The notes under the pieces: model-generated
The model's input: the letters and a program-made list of their open reading frames with translations, nothing else
The model's database searches: none
Told to the model about the DNA's origin: nothing
Translations under genes and position numbers: made by a program
Assembly: GCA_030549335.1 (NCBI GenBank)
Contig: CM060193.1
Location: forward strand, 61,161,146-61,225,145
Direction: 5' to 3'
Length of the DNA: 64,000 nucleotides
From: Pontederia crassipes
Taxonomy: Eukaryota > Streptophyta > Magnoliopsida > Commelinales > Pontederiaceae
Shown: in pieces, positions 48,234 through 61,500 of the stretch
Numbering within the stretch: the first letter of the stretch is position 1
Layout: each line of letters begins with the position of its first letter

Positions 48234-51200
48234 TCAATGAACTTCAGTAATGCATAGTTTTTTCACTTTTTTAAGAGGGAACACTGCACAATTATCGAAG
48301 GAATTTATTTTTCGCACCCTTGATGATTGAGCTATGAAGTCTTCTATTGCATCTGCAACATCAGGACCAGCATCGGATGTAGGCACCAAATTGTCTGATG
48401 TTTTATTTTTCTTTGGTACATTACCACTGTTGTCACATTCGGATAATCTAGCTCTCTTGCGTAAGGAACCCAGATCTTCAGGTTCTTCACAATGACCTTC
48501 ATAGGAAACATCATCAGATCCACACACATCAAACCAGAAAAAAGAGAAATATGTTTTTGCGAGAAACAATCTTAGTTGTTTTAATCCAATGTATTTACCT
48601 GTGCTTTGTGGTGTATTCTTATTTGGTCCATGTGATTCACTTGGTAATTGAGATGGTATGCATGCCGACATCGTAACCGCTGCCTGTGTAGGATATTGAC
48701 TGACTATGCACACACCTGCTTCTATATCCTGAGCACTAACTGGTCTGGGCCGAAATGCATCAAGAGCGACGACCTTATCCTATAAAAAAGAATGAAGGCA
48801 ATAGTTTCCATAACCAATTCAAGTTTTTCTAAAGAAAAAAGAAGACAATACCTGCAAAATGCACTCATTAATCCACTCAGCAGTAATCGTTTGAATTCCC
48901 CACTTGCAAGCAGCATCATACTTTGGGCCATTGGTGAACTTACACAACAGATGGGTGACCTTCTTGGTCAATTTTTCAGTAAATTTAGCTCCCAAGGTAA
49001 AGCATAAATTCTTTAACAATATCCTTTCTTTCTCTTGATACTGTGAAACACAAAACCGAAGACTTTCAAATCCTAGTAATGGAACGTGGCAGCGCAATGG
49101 AGAATAGATAATGTGACTTCCAATATCTTGGATGCAAGCCTCCTGAAATAACATTAAATAATTGTAGTAATTGAGTAAGAAAGTATATAATATGACATAA
49201 GTCAACAAGTCAAGCACCAAGAGAGGAGTATTGGAATTGCAAGCTATGTGCTTTATCTTTTATCAACTTCTCGCCCAAGTTCATTTATGGGGAAGATCAA
49301 ACTTGAACCATGGTGTCAGAAAATAACATTGGTGTGCCGACTACTACCCTTTGTAATGAATTCAATTTGTTATAACACGTGCCTAAATTTGAAATGTACC
49401 TCTAAGCAGGAGCGTATCCAGTGAGTCGAAACCACAGTACATTGTATACGATCTGCAGAAATCTGCAAGACACCATGACAGTCAATGACAAAATGCGCAT
49501 TCATCTTCTGTTGGTCATCCAGCATGACTCCTCCCCCTTCTCTAACCCACTCAACAACCTGAGCCCTCTGCTTAAGAACATTAGAATATGCCACAAATTA
49601 GAAAAGTAAAATTGAAACAGCAAGATAAAACTCGAAGAAAGATATTTGCGTTTTGCTGATTCCAGTCATGACTCATGTATCCGACAATACATAGGAGCAT
49701 CAAAGCCACACCATGCAACTAATGAGGACAACTTATTATCTTAAGGCTACAGCTAGCTCGTAGTCATGCATGCTCCATATGAAGGAACAGTCTAGTAGAC
49801 ATCATAGTCACAGTAGTTTGTAGAAGTATCTCAGGAGTAGTCAAAAAAGTTTAGATGCTGACTAACCCTATCATGAGGAAATGACGCTGAAAAGCAGAAA
49901 GTTTTCCCCTTGAAGGTACTTGATGATCTGTTCTTTTGAGCATCAATGGTACAAGATATGACTTGTTGATTGTCACTCCTCTCATTAACACTATTTCCTT
50001 CGTGATTTATGACAGATTTAGCTGTTAATCCTGCAAAGTTGTTTTCAGTTCTATTTTCAGATCTCTCTTCAATTCTTCTCTCGGAAAATAAACCTGCTCC
50101 TTGCTTTTGATCCTCCTTCACATGAGCCATTGGCATACGAGGAGTTCCAGTGAAGCCTTTTGGCTTGTTAAAAGTAGTATCTGCAGTTGGCTCCTTACTG
50201 AAGCTCGATGTACCTATAATTCGGGAACACAAAAGCAGAAAGAAGGCAGTAATAAAGCTAATAACTGATGAGTAGGATTGAAAAAAGGAAAAACAACTAA
50301 TACTGTCCCAAGAATTCCTGAGAGAATGTGATAAGCAGATATGACAAGCAAAAGATGAATAAATAAAAACCTTTAGTGAACAGTAAGTCAGATGCAAGGT
50401 GCCTTATGGATACAGGGAGTTCTTTCTTTGCCTGATGACATTCTTCCAGCCAAGACGACTTTACTATATTAATGACACCACAAGCAGCCAAGCTCCTTAC
50501 TTCCTTTTTTTCACTGCAAAATAAAAATAAAATATAAGACAATGTCTCAGTGTGCCAACTGCAAGCTATCACTAAACTATTAGAAAACTAGAAATCTATT
50601 AGCACTGACACAAACTTACACCTCCGAGGGCATGCCAATTATGATGTGAGTCAACCGATCACTAAGTAACATGTGGCGAGATCCCCCACCTTTGCGTACC
50701 ATAGTAATTAGATTAGACCGTTCTGCATCCTGAAAACCCACTACAAAAATTCTGCAATTTGATAAATAAAGGTCATTATCTTCTGACTCAGAGTCCTCAG
50801 CAATATGATTGGCAAGCTTTATTCCATCTTGCATCTGTATCTTTTCATCTTTCATCTCCATGAAATGTGCAGAAGTGCCATCATTGTGGATCTTAATAAC
50901 ATCTGGAACTGAAGAAGAAATATTCTGCGATAAAGTAGCTGGTAGATTCTCAGCATTTGACGGTAATACAGTCTGTGATGCTGCATTATTGTACTCTTGA
51001 TATCTTTGTTCCTGTTGAGAACTTTTTGCATCACCACACAAAGCAGAACTTCCATGAACTGGATACAGTGCTTCATCTAAACAAGCTACATGACATGGAA
51101 CATGAGGTAAAGTAAAATTACCATTTAACCCAAAAGAACCCCCTCAAACGAAAAAAGATAACAAAAGAATATAATTAATCTGAATGAATTAAGGTAGTCT

Positions 51201-54200
51201 TACCTCTTCTAGCAACAGATTGGTCAACCCATCTACGAGTAACAATATGAATATTACCCCACCTTGTTGCAACTAAATACTTGTCGCCCTCAGGAGCGTA
51301 TAAAATGTCAAGGATTTAACCACCACAGCATTTTTAACATGTAACGTTAAAGGCACTTAATTGATGTCATGAATTCTTTTTAGTGTTACAAACAAAATTT
51401 TGTGCAATTTCCTAAGAAAATTTGAGATTTTTAGAGTTACAAGAACTCCATGCTACAATCTCATGTGTCATGTCCGTGATTGTCCAAATCAAGTGATGGC
51501 AAATCAAACAATTTTCGTATTTACGATAAACATGTCTAGAGGTTTACATGTATAATGTTCGAGGGAGTCTTTGTATGAACAGCAAATAAAGCAATGTCAC
51601 TCCGCAAACTTGCAACTTATAGATGGAAGGGGTTAGAAACCATGATTAAAACACAGACAACAAAGGATATATCTGAAATAAGATGTGTGCACTTCTTGGT
51701 AAGATCGGCAGAATAAAGTCCACCATTTTGTAAGATCAGCTTTTCAATCTCCTTCCTCTGATCTGGAGAAACAAAAAAACTCCTACATGTGAGAAAAGCT
51801 ATCAACTAACAGAGAATATCCAAAATAACTGTTGCAATTTTGTAAGTCAAAAGTCTTGCTAAACACAAAGCAGTTTGGATCCTGCAGTTTCAAATTGCTA
51901 GTGAACAATGTGCTTAAAGAGCTCTGAGTTATATGGCCCTACCTATAGGAATTCTTGTCACGCAAATAGTCAAGCCAGAAAATGGAAGAATTTTGTGCGG
52001 CTCATGTGGAACAACACGATGCTCAGTCCAGCATTGCTTTAACCAGCTAACATTGACAATAGGCTTCTTAAGAACATATAGAGCCCACTACAACATGTTT
52101 AAAATAAAAAGATAAGTCAAAGACCAAATATTAAGCATCTAGCAAATGGAGAGAAGAAAACCTGTAATGCTATGTTTTTAGGTAACTGAAATTTAATTTA
52201 TAAAATCATGATCAGTGATATAATGCAAATAAGGAATATCCAATAGTAAAAAACTATGAAGGTCTTGTTAAATTCACTGCCAGAAAAGAAAACAAAAGAA
52301 ATAAATATTTTGGAAAAAGTCCACAATTATAATTCATAAAACTACAAAACATATGGTGGTATTTCATTTCAAATAATGTTGAAAAAGAAGCTAATAGTTA
52401 TTCACAATTAATAAAGAAAAGTAAAAACCAAGAGTTGATCGGTTTGACTGGATAGTAAGTTTGCAACTTTTTTTGAGCGGAGTGAGTTTGCAACTTTCTG
52501 GGATGGGAGAGATTTAACTTGTTACGCTCCCCAACTCAAACTGAATTAGTTAGGAGTTACTAACATTATGGATACCAAGGTTATACTCCAAAAAAATGAT
52601 GAAAATAATTTTTTAGGCACTCACTGTCCATGAATGATGAATGATAAAAGTATTAGAATTATGAAATGCAAATAGATAAGCTTCAATTGAAGAAACCACA
52701 ATTGTATTATGATAAAATGTATTTGCTTTCCTCCATCATCAATAATTATTAGCTAATTTTCTTTTCTCAAAACAATTTTGCAGGCATCGGCAAGGATCAT
52801 TGCCATGTATTGTTGAACAAGGAATGATCATGCTTAACACATATGGACCGGCACTATTAGCACACAGAAAATCTGAACCAAGCTTTAATCATTCCTGTGG
52901 TGGAATTGGTTTTTCTTTAACCTACAGAGCAAATGTTGGAATTACAAACCATCCAGTTAACTAGTTACATTTAGAAAGAGTCATAGAGAATGCTTGCCAA
53001 AAAAGCACTTATTTCAGCTTGAATTAGTCTTGCCTTCCAACATTTAAGCATCTTCTACACACACAACTGAAGTTTTTGCTGCTGGTCACACTAAAAGATT
53101 ACTGTGTTTTTTCAATAAAAGAAACCAAGCAGAATAAAAAAAAAGCTACCTCAAAAATATATTAGTCTTATCAAAAGATCGAACAATAAAAAGGAGAATG
53201 AATCAAGTAATCAACTGTTAACCAGAAATTATCTCTTGAATAACTAATTGTTTCTATCATACTTTATACTTAGCAGCCAAGACATTCTTCACAATAACGA
53301 AATTAACATCCTGGGATGCTTTGTTTTGCAATATGCCTCCCATAGAAATCACGAGTTGTTCAATCTGAACCTGTCAAAACAGCAATGAAATATGATGTCA
53401 CAAATGTCAATTTGTACAACAAACTCACTCAAAAAGTAGAAATGTCAAAGGAAAGATATGGATCATGCAATCTTCAAGATAAAGGTGCAAGAATCAAGGA
53501 ATGGTTCACCTTATTAATGCTATAATTTAAAACACAGATAAAGCTTGATGAAAATCATTAAGCAAAACTCAAAAGATGGACACCTTTTCCTCCTTCTCGA
53601 AGCCCGATGCAAGCACTTTAACTCCATCCATTGCAAGGCAACATGTGTAACCTTGTTTTGGCAAAGCCCTACGTTCTTTGGCACAAGATAGAAGACATCT
53701 TGGTCCTGTCAAAATATTTGGAAAACCTCAATCATTAAAAGGTCGCCACCAGAAACCTTTTCGATGGGAGATCACATTATATGGATTGAGAACTTAATTC
53801 AAGATGTCTAGGCATTAGATCAACCACCAATACCAAGATCACATGTTACGTTGATCAGATTGAGCAACAGTATTACTAACAAAGTAGCAACATGAAAGGA
53901 GAAAAGGATAAGGTATTTGACCTATTACATGCTTAAATATGCAATGCAGGAATGAAAAAGATTTACGCACACAAGCCACAGCAAATGATGATACTGTCAT
54001 ATGTTAGATAGGGTGTAGCTGTGTGTCACCATTCTTTCTGCTACATTAAGCTCGTTGTTTTTTCTTGCAACTTAAAATTTATGTTTCAAGATAAACATGT
54101 CACAAATTCCAGAGATTTTTTTCTTTTTTGAGAGGGACCAATTCCAGAAATAAAATCATTTAATGGTCCACATTAAAATACCATAATAGCATCATTAGAA

Positions 54201-55393
54201 GAAAGAAATTAAATTTTCTGGTAGCTTTTAGCTGCTCAAACCAGTTTCATCGGGCTACAGCAATTACTTAAGTTATATTGATATTAGGAATTCTTTATAC
54301 ATAGGAGAAAATAGTGGGTTCATATAGATATGTCTGTGCAGCACCTCTCAAAAACAAAAGATATGTTTGTGCAGCAAACTGATATTTTTATGTCCATTCC
54401 ATTACAGTTCAATTTCAATCTTTTTAGTGCAGGAATCGATTCATCATTATATAATTATGTAAGCTACCTGTTTCCTGTCAAACTCACTATCAATGCTTCA
54501 TTACCTCAAAGTGGGTAGCTATGTTGCATAAAGTGCACAAAGCGTGGAAGGACAATGAAATAGATAATTCAAGTTATATTGCCTTATGGAGTAATATACA
54601 TTTCGGAGTAATATTTTTATTTTTCTAAAGAAGTGTTGAAATTTCAAATTACATGACAATCGATAGTTATACACTACACCCTAAGCAATCTAAATTGCTA
54701 GTTAGAGGAAATTGAATTATTTTGTGGCAAAACATATGCGAACAAATTGATGCAAGTGACCAGAGTAGTGGGCTAGGCCAGGACATCTTTAGATAAGTCC
54801 TAAGAAAATTCTTTAGCCGAATGGACTGACACTAGCTGAAGAAATTCAGAAGAAAGATGCCACTTGGGCCAAATCAAACACATCGAATCTGAAAGCTCGA
54901 TGCATAATGTGCATCCGCCGCCGTCCTAACTCAATGACTATAAATACGCGTCATCCAAACCAATAACATGCAAAACGCAGGAAAAAAATTTTTGACATTT
55001 GAACTGATGAGTACTGATCAGACGAAATTGAGAGCAAGAAGGGAAATCGAGTAGTGCAATTGAGAAATTTACCTATAAGGTTACAACCTTTAGCTCGGAG
55101 ATCCGAGAATTTTTCCTGTGCCGATTAAATCTCCATAAAAGGAAGAACAATAACGCCAAAAAAAAAGGAGAGGAAGAATAGGAGCATGTCTTCTCGCATA
55201 CGTGATCACGGGAAGCAACGACGTGGTAATCGTTTGGGCCGGCGCGCGATGGGTCGCAACAGAGGAAGACTTGGGCGCCGTTGAGCTTGAGGGCGTCGTG
55301 AAGCGCGTCGAACACCTCCGGCGGCACCAAGTTTCGCGAGAGGAACACGCTAGCTCCGCTAAACGTACCCTTCGTACAGCTCGTCGCCGCCAT
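48234..55393 (-). CDS. MEI1: Six-BRCT-domain protein, MEI1/TopBP1 family
   Basis: The family acts as a nuclear scaffold in DNA repair, and MEI1 is required for normal meiosis in Arabidopsis. Exons: 55393-55202, 55115-55073, 53705-53584, 53370-53263, 52087-51943, 51762-51671, 51297-51204, 51085-50620, 50513-50371, 50213-49867, 49567-49400, 49142-48852, 48779-48599, 48496-48234, giving 884 residues (918 if the last intron is kept; Arabidopsis MEI1 972). BRCT domains lie at about 11-95, 102-188, 190-275, 372-462, 567-655 and 660-750. Each has the GG and W-x3-C/S-type core (for example WLKQCW, WLEEC, WIRSC, WINEC). The acidic SESEDNDLYLS motif precedes BRCT4. Basic clusters RKRAR and PLKKVKK near the C-terminus fit nuclear import. 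All introns are GT-AG except intron 6, which looks AT-AC. The upstream region is GC-rich with no TATA box. Confidence 0.93.
51298..51670 (-). other. Apparent U12-type AT-AC intron in MEI1
   Basis: The intron begins ATATCCTTT, the minor-spliceosome 5' consensus, and ends TAC. TCCTTGAC at 51314-51307 matches the branch-point consensus TCCTTRAC with the adenosine 10 bases before the 3' end. Splicing here joins ISD to APEGDKY in phase, as in relatives. No good GT-AG alternative gives the family sequence. Confidence 0.85.
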
Positions 55394-56249
55394 CTCCCAG
55401 CGCCTCGGAAGTCCTTTTACTCCTCTAGCGTCTCCGGCGTTGGCCTCAACGCCGGCGTCGATCTTTACCGTTCCCCCTAGCTACCTCTCTGCTTCCAATT
55501 GAGGGCGGGAAAGGAAAATTGAGGCGTGACGACTGAGAGGTCCTTGTTCTTGCCTCGGTGATTCCGGCGAACCAGAAAGCTCTTTGGGCTCGAGTTGGGC
55601 TATTGAGAGCCCGAGAGCCCAAATAAACTGAGACGTCTGCCAACCATATTTGTTGGGACCGAAACGGACCGGGAGCCCCGAGCGGTCAACCGGCACTGGT
55701 GTACCCTGAATAGCTTTAGACCGGACAAACTCAGCCAAAGGGCTCGATTGGAAAAATAGGACTAAAAAAAGTAAGAACACATATAAATATTGGGCATAAT
55801 AGCTATGTACAACGAAAGCTCACATATATATATATTGGGTGTCGTTGAATCGAGAATTTATAAATAAGTATCAAATGAGTGTCTATTTATGAATTATCAT
55901 ATTATAATTTAACGGTGACATATATATATTATTTTTTATCTTACACAATCCTTATTCTCATAAATATTTTAGTGTGTTGTGTGTGAAAACATTTTATTGT
56001 GTTTTTATATGGCATTTAAAAAGAAACGGCCCACTCATTGGTTTGTTCTTTTTAATAAATATGTCCGTTATGCTAACTTAGTTTAATTTCAAAGTTAACG
56101 CCCCTGCTATTTTTTATCTGTAATATTTATTGTTTAATATTATTTTACACTTTGGTCGCTATATCTTATTTTAATGAGTGAGATTTCTTTCCCCTATAAA
56201 AAAATATAACATAATAGATGTGTCAGTCACCAAAAACAATCAATATTAT
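55394..56249. other. Spacer upstream of MEI1
   Basis: It holds the GC-rich MEI1 promoter and leader (to about 55700), then AT-rich sequence. Open frames at 55202-55780 on either strand overlap MEI1 exon 1 or its promoter and have no family features. Confidence 0.5.
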
Positions 56250-58557
56250 TGTAACGACCAGCCAAAAAAAAAAAAAAGGAAAAAACCGTGAGGGGCGGCT
56301 GGGCTAATCACGAAAGGAATAAAACATAAACAAAGCCCAATTAGGATTGGACTCAAGGAAGGATTTAACTATGTGATGAGATAAAAATCTGATCTCATTA
56401 ATTAAATTAGAGTGAGATTAGGAGAGGAAGATGAGATAAAAATTTAAAACCCTTTATAAAATCATGTACGGCTGACCTCACGAAAGGAGGACCCCTTTTT
56501 TTTGACATCCTGCAGGCATCTTGCTTTCGTCCAAGAAGCAAGCCGCCGGGGATCAAGCACGTCTTCCTTTCCCCTACTGCAATTACTTGCACCACACGCC
56601 CCGTCCTTCAGCCCTCTTCGTTGAATTGCAAGCGCTGATTGGTCGAGAGGAACCGGGGGAAGAACAGGGGCGCCAGGATCGATTGTTCAACGAACGGAAA
56701 GATGGATTGATCGCGAATCAAGGTGGGTGAATCGAAATCACCTTGCATGGCCTCTGAATTATCTCAATTCATGCTCGAATCGTTATGAAAAGAATATGAA
56801 TATGATTCAAGTTATTATTTTTAATTGTTTGATTTCTTTAATTCTTTGATTGGTTGATTGTTGCATGCATAGTTATTTTCTGTTTGTTATATTTCTGTAT
56901 TATTGATTGCTAAGGTGTAAGATTTAGAGGGGATTTCGTTTTCGGTCTTATAACGCAATTTAATTTTTAAAAGTAGAAGTATTACGGCCGTAAAAATTGT
57001 TTGGCCGTAATTTTCTTACGGTCGAGTAAAGGAATAGAGAGAATAGAGTTTCGGCCGTAAAAGAATAGAGAAAATAGAATTCCGGCCGTAAAAGAATAGA
57101 GAGAATAGAATTTCGGCCGTAAAAGAATAGAGAGAAAAGAAGAGAGAGAAAAGGGAAATAGATTGTTACGGCCGAAGAGTTAGGTTTTCGGCCGTAATAA
57201 AATAGAAAAGATAGAGAGAGGGAAGATGTCGGCCGTAAAAGATGTCGGCCGTAATGGATGTCGACCGTAACAGATGATTTTTACGGTCGTAAAAATTCGA
57301 GAAGTTGAGAGAGAGAGAAACGAAGAGAGAGAGAAGGGGAGATAGATTGTTACGGCCGAAGAGTAGAGTTTTACGGCCGTAACGGGATAAGCCGTAACGG
57401 ATGGGAGTAACAGATGATGGCCGTAACGAAATAAGAGTTGAATTATTACGGCCGAAATAGAATGGAGAGTAGGGTTTTACGGCCGTAACGTAATAAAGGT
57501 TAATTTTTACGGCCGTAAAATGAAAGAATTCCTCGGGCGTAAAATCCAAAGAATTAGGGTTTTACGGCCGTAAGGTGGAGGAGATTCTTTGGGCATAAAA
57601 TCCAACAAAATTCACCTGTTAATCTCTCTTTATTTTTATATGAATATTATTGATTTCCTTATAATTCCAACATGAACTCTTTGTCTTGATTTACCTCATA
57701 CCGATCATATCTCCTTCATCACATGATACAAAGAATGAAAAGATAATAAAAGTGATTAATAAGTTCAGATGAAAGATTAATGATGGGTTGCCAGTCCAAG
57801 CCAAGTGTATCAAGATAAGGGTCGCTCCCTTGGTCATGGTTTGATCACCCATTGACCCGCACAAGGCCATATCGTTTGCTGGGCACACCCCAAGAATTAA
57901 AGGCACCTCAAAGTCACCCTGATTGTTAATTAATAACCAAGATCGACAAGCATGTTCAAGTTCAAGTTCAAGTTCAAGTCAAGTCAAGTATGTCATGATT
58001 CCAAGTTTACTATGTACTATTGATCCTCACGATTCATGATATCGCTGATCTTATCCTTATTATGATCAATGATACTGATATGTTATCTTTCATGCTCAAG
58101 TTAAGCCTGATTAATTATCGCTGATTATTATATTCATGTCATGCATTGTATATCATGTGGTTCCCCACTAGGCTGTAAAGCTTACGGGAGGACCTCCTCC
58201 CCTGTGTCTGATTTCCACAGGACCAAGTCAGTAACGTGGTGGAGTAGGCGTGTGGTGATGAAGCTCTGGTGATTGGACAACACATGAACCATAAGGCTTT
58301 TAGAGTGTTATTTAGTTTTCATTTACCTTCCGCAATTTAAATTCATGATGTAGAACTCAGTTTATCTCTTAGTAATGACATAGTTACTTTTATACTTCCG
58401 CAATTAAAGTTATAATTTATCTTTATTTCTTTTCTTCCGTTGACGTGTCTCGGTTCTTGACTGAGATATGGTCAATATTATAGTCAAGTTATAGCATGCC
58501 GTAGCGTCTCCAGATTGGTCTTCGTCACGTGGCGGGGGTCGATTTGGGGGCGTTACA
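56250..58557 (+). mobile_element. Solo LTR, 2308 bp, gypsy type
   Basis: The segment begins TGTAACGACCAGCC and ends GGGGGCGTTACA. It is flanked by ATTAT on both sides (56245-56249 and 58558-58562), a perfect 5-bp target duplication. No internal retrotransposon sequence remains, so it arose by LTR-LTR recombination. Its end GGGCGTTACA is the same as that of the gypsy LTRs at 898 and 8832, suggesting related families. CTTCCGCAATTTAAA near 58330 and a second CTTCCGCAATTAAAG near 58395 are in the 3' part. The array of TTACGGCCGTAA motifs is described separately. Confidence 0.93.
56982..57573. repeat. Array of TTACGGCCGTAA palindromes in the solo LTR
   Basis: Five exact 12-bp palindromes TTACGGCCGTAA start at 56982, 57371, 57477, 57507 and 57562. 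Roughly twenty partial forms (TTTCGGCCGTAA, TTACGGCCGAAG, GTCGGCCGTAA) lie between them. Many are separated by AAGAATAGAGAGAATAGA, so part of the array is a tandem repeat with a period of about 33 bp (57050-57140). Confidence 0.9.
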
Positions 58558-58562
58558 ATTAT

Positions 58563-61500
58563 AATTGTGATTTATCCTTTTAGTTCCGAATAGTATGACG
58601 AAAAGCATACGCGGATTGTAGGAAATCAAAGTATGATGCATTTTGTTATTTTTTAACAATAGATGCAATTTGTTATCTTTTAGAAAATGATAATTAAATT
58701 TTTAAAAATAATTTATTTTAAAAAATATTTGGTCTATTATATTTTTAAAATAAAATGATAATTCTATATACAAATGAATATTTCCTTCTACCCAATTATC
58801 TTTAACTTCTATTGTCCCTCTCACTTTCTCCCTTTTATTTTCCTCCCTCTTAAAAAACCAATATTGGTAACCATATCAAATTTAAATCCATTATTTGAAA
58901 ATACTTTTAAAATATTTATAAAAAATTTCATCTATTATTACTTTATATTCTCATTTATCCCCTTTTCTTTTAGTTCTTATATCATCCATGAATATTAGTA
59001 CAATTGATTTTCGAAGATATAAGATCGACCTTCTTGATAGGTTTGTTATTAACACAATGATATATTATAAGAGTTAAATTAGCGTGATTGTGAATTTTTA
59101 CATTAGCATTTTTGTACTATCGAACCAAAATACAAACCATTTGGATCAGTCAAAATTATATCACTTTAAAAGTTCAAAATTTAGGACTGCACTGTACAAT
59201 AAAAAATATGCCACCAATAGTTATAATTACAATTATATAAAAAACTAGTTTATTGCTTAATTTAGCAAAATATCATCTTAATATATTCATGATTTAGTTC
59301 CTAGTTGTTTTTTGTTTGTTTATTTTTTACCTAAGAATATTTTTTATAACAGATACTAATAAGGATATAATGGATATCGTAGTCCTCCCCCATTTGCAGT
59401 CGTTGATCATAGATCTTTATTGCTTAATTTAGCAAAATATCATCTTAATATATTCATGATTTAGTTCCTAGTTGTCATTTTGTTTGTTTATTGTTTGACC
59501 TAAGAATATTTTTTTATAACAGATACTAATAAGGATATAATGGATATCGTCGTCCTTCCCCCATTTGCGATCGTCAATCATAGATCCGATGGCCGTGATT
59601 CTAATGTGCAGTCCATTAAAGAGGGAGGCAATCGACCGGTCGCATGAGGATTAAAGGGACAGGGTTCTTTTGTGCTCTAATTTTCTGACGTTGTCTGACA
59701 GTAGATGACCCGATTGACGTCATCTAACAGTAACGATCCGATTGATAACTTTCTCTCCTCAAAAGACTACCAACCTCTTATCCGAGATGTATGAAATTCG
59801 TTCCCCCCAAATTTTTTTATTTGCCTTCAAAGAATGATATTTTTTCCCCTTTTTTGTTTCATTCGCGCTCTAGTTTTGTGATCGCTAATGAGCTTATCTA
59901 CCAAGTTACCTTTTGGTCATCACCTGAAGCATGTTGTGTGAAGTCGGAGATCTGTCGTCATCATCTGGTCGACAAATTTGTCCCCATTTGGCAATTGTGG
60001 AGATCTCTCTATGATGATGCAATTTTTTTCCATATGTGTTCTATTTTTTATTTTGTGCCCTAGTTGAGACCCTGATGCTCATAAAAACACTAGTGCAATG
60101 CATTTATTAGTTTCAAAAGTTGATATGTCATTTTCTGATAGTCCTTTTGTTTTCAAAACTAGTCATATGCTTGGGCCTTATAAAGTCATATCTTGATATG
60201 TTGATCAACTTTCGACATATGATGATGATTTTGAATATCATATCTATATTGGAAAATAATTCTTAATTTGTTATGTTAATTTTGATATGATGATAAGTAA
60301 CAAAATTCTTTACATTTTAGCATGATGATAGAACACACTACTGACTATGTATATATCTGTGTGCAGTTGACTAGGTATAAAAATGTATGGAGCTGAAAGT
60401 TCTTAATTTGCTAACTAGGTATATTAGGTAGTCATTAAAATAGCCATCTAACTCACTGAATAAGATTCTTATTTAGCTTGTGTCAATGACTATTGATTCA
60501 TAGAACTAACGGTTGCACATTTATTGTATACAGATAGTGTAATGACGTGTTCTATGTCGTTGCAACAAGACATGACAATAAAGACATCTTGAACCGAACG
60601 TAAACTTGAATGTAAATTTTATAGCTACTCATTTTACGGAGTTAGTTTGACAAACCTTTTATATTAAAACATTTTACAAATGCTTTCAAATTTAATGTTG
60701 TCTTTTGTGATTTATCTTGCAACAACATGAAGCTTGCATATACTTCAAATGGTTAGATCCATCATTTGAACAGAGATCTACACAAGTTATCAATGGTTGT
60801 TGCAAAAAATCTACAAAATGGAGGCTATAAGTTTATATAAGGATTAAGTTAGAATTAATAGGAACAGATGAATTTCTTTAGTAAATAGTTGTTCTTCTAG
60901 TTATAAATGTCATATTGATCTTATTAACATGGCTTCTGTCGGTTTTAGTTAGATGTAATGGATGTTACTCTTATAGGTTTTAATTAAATGTAATGGGTGT
61001 GCTCTAATTTTCTTTTGGACCAAATTATTTGTAGTCTTGATTTTTTTTTTCTTATTATCTTGTTGGGTGATATGTCAATATCTCAATCTTTTCTATCTTC
61101 TTTGTTGTGAGATATTATTTTTGTTTGTCATATTGGATTAAGTGCCTCAACCAATCAAATTGTACTAATATATGTAAAAAAATAAACCTTTTAAACAATT
61201 CAGAAGGTCTGAATTAATAGTTGGAGTTGAGTTCTTTTCCATGAGGTCAACTTCTTTGCACCAAAACAATGAATGAGAGGGTCATGTGAAGGGAATTCAT
61301 CCGACATGCACAATTCATTCATTTAGTTTGCAGCCAACAACAATATGCTGCTTGCAGGCACGACTACTGTGAGGTGCATAAGAGGTAGATAGATAAGCCT
61401 CCAAGAAACTTGTCCCCAAGACTATGATGAGAGATGATGAATTGCCGAACCAGGACAATGCACTGAGAAACTCGAAAAAAAATAAAACAACGTGAGATAA

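Noticed and set aside
55202..55480. Plus-strand open frame opposite MEI1 exon 1
   Set aside because: Antisense shadow in GC-rich sequence without motifs.
57166..57549. 127-codon minus-strand open frame in the solo LTR
   Set aside because: It arises from the repeated GGCCGTAA units and has no family similarity.
59791..60063. 90-codon plus-strand open frame
   Set aside because: AT-rich spacer, aromatic-rich translation, no motif and no splice context.
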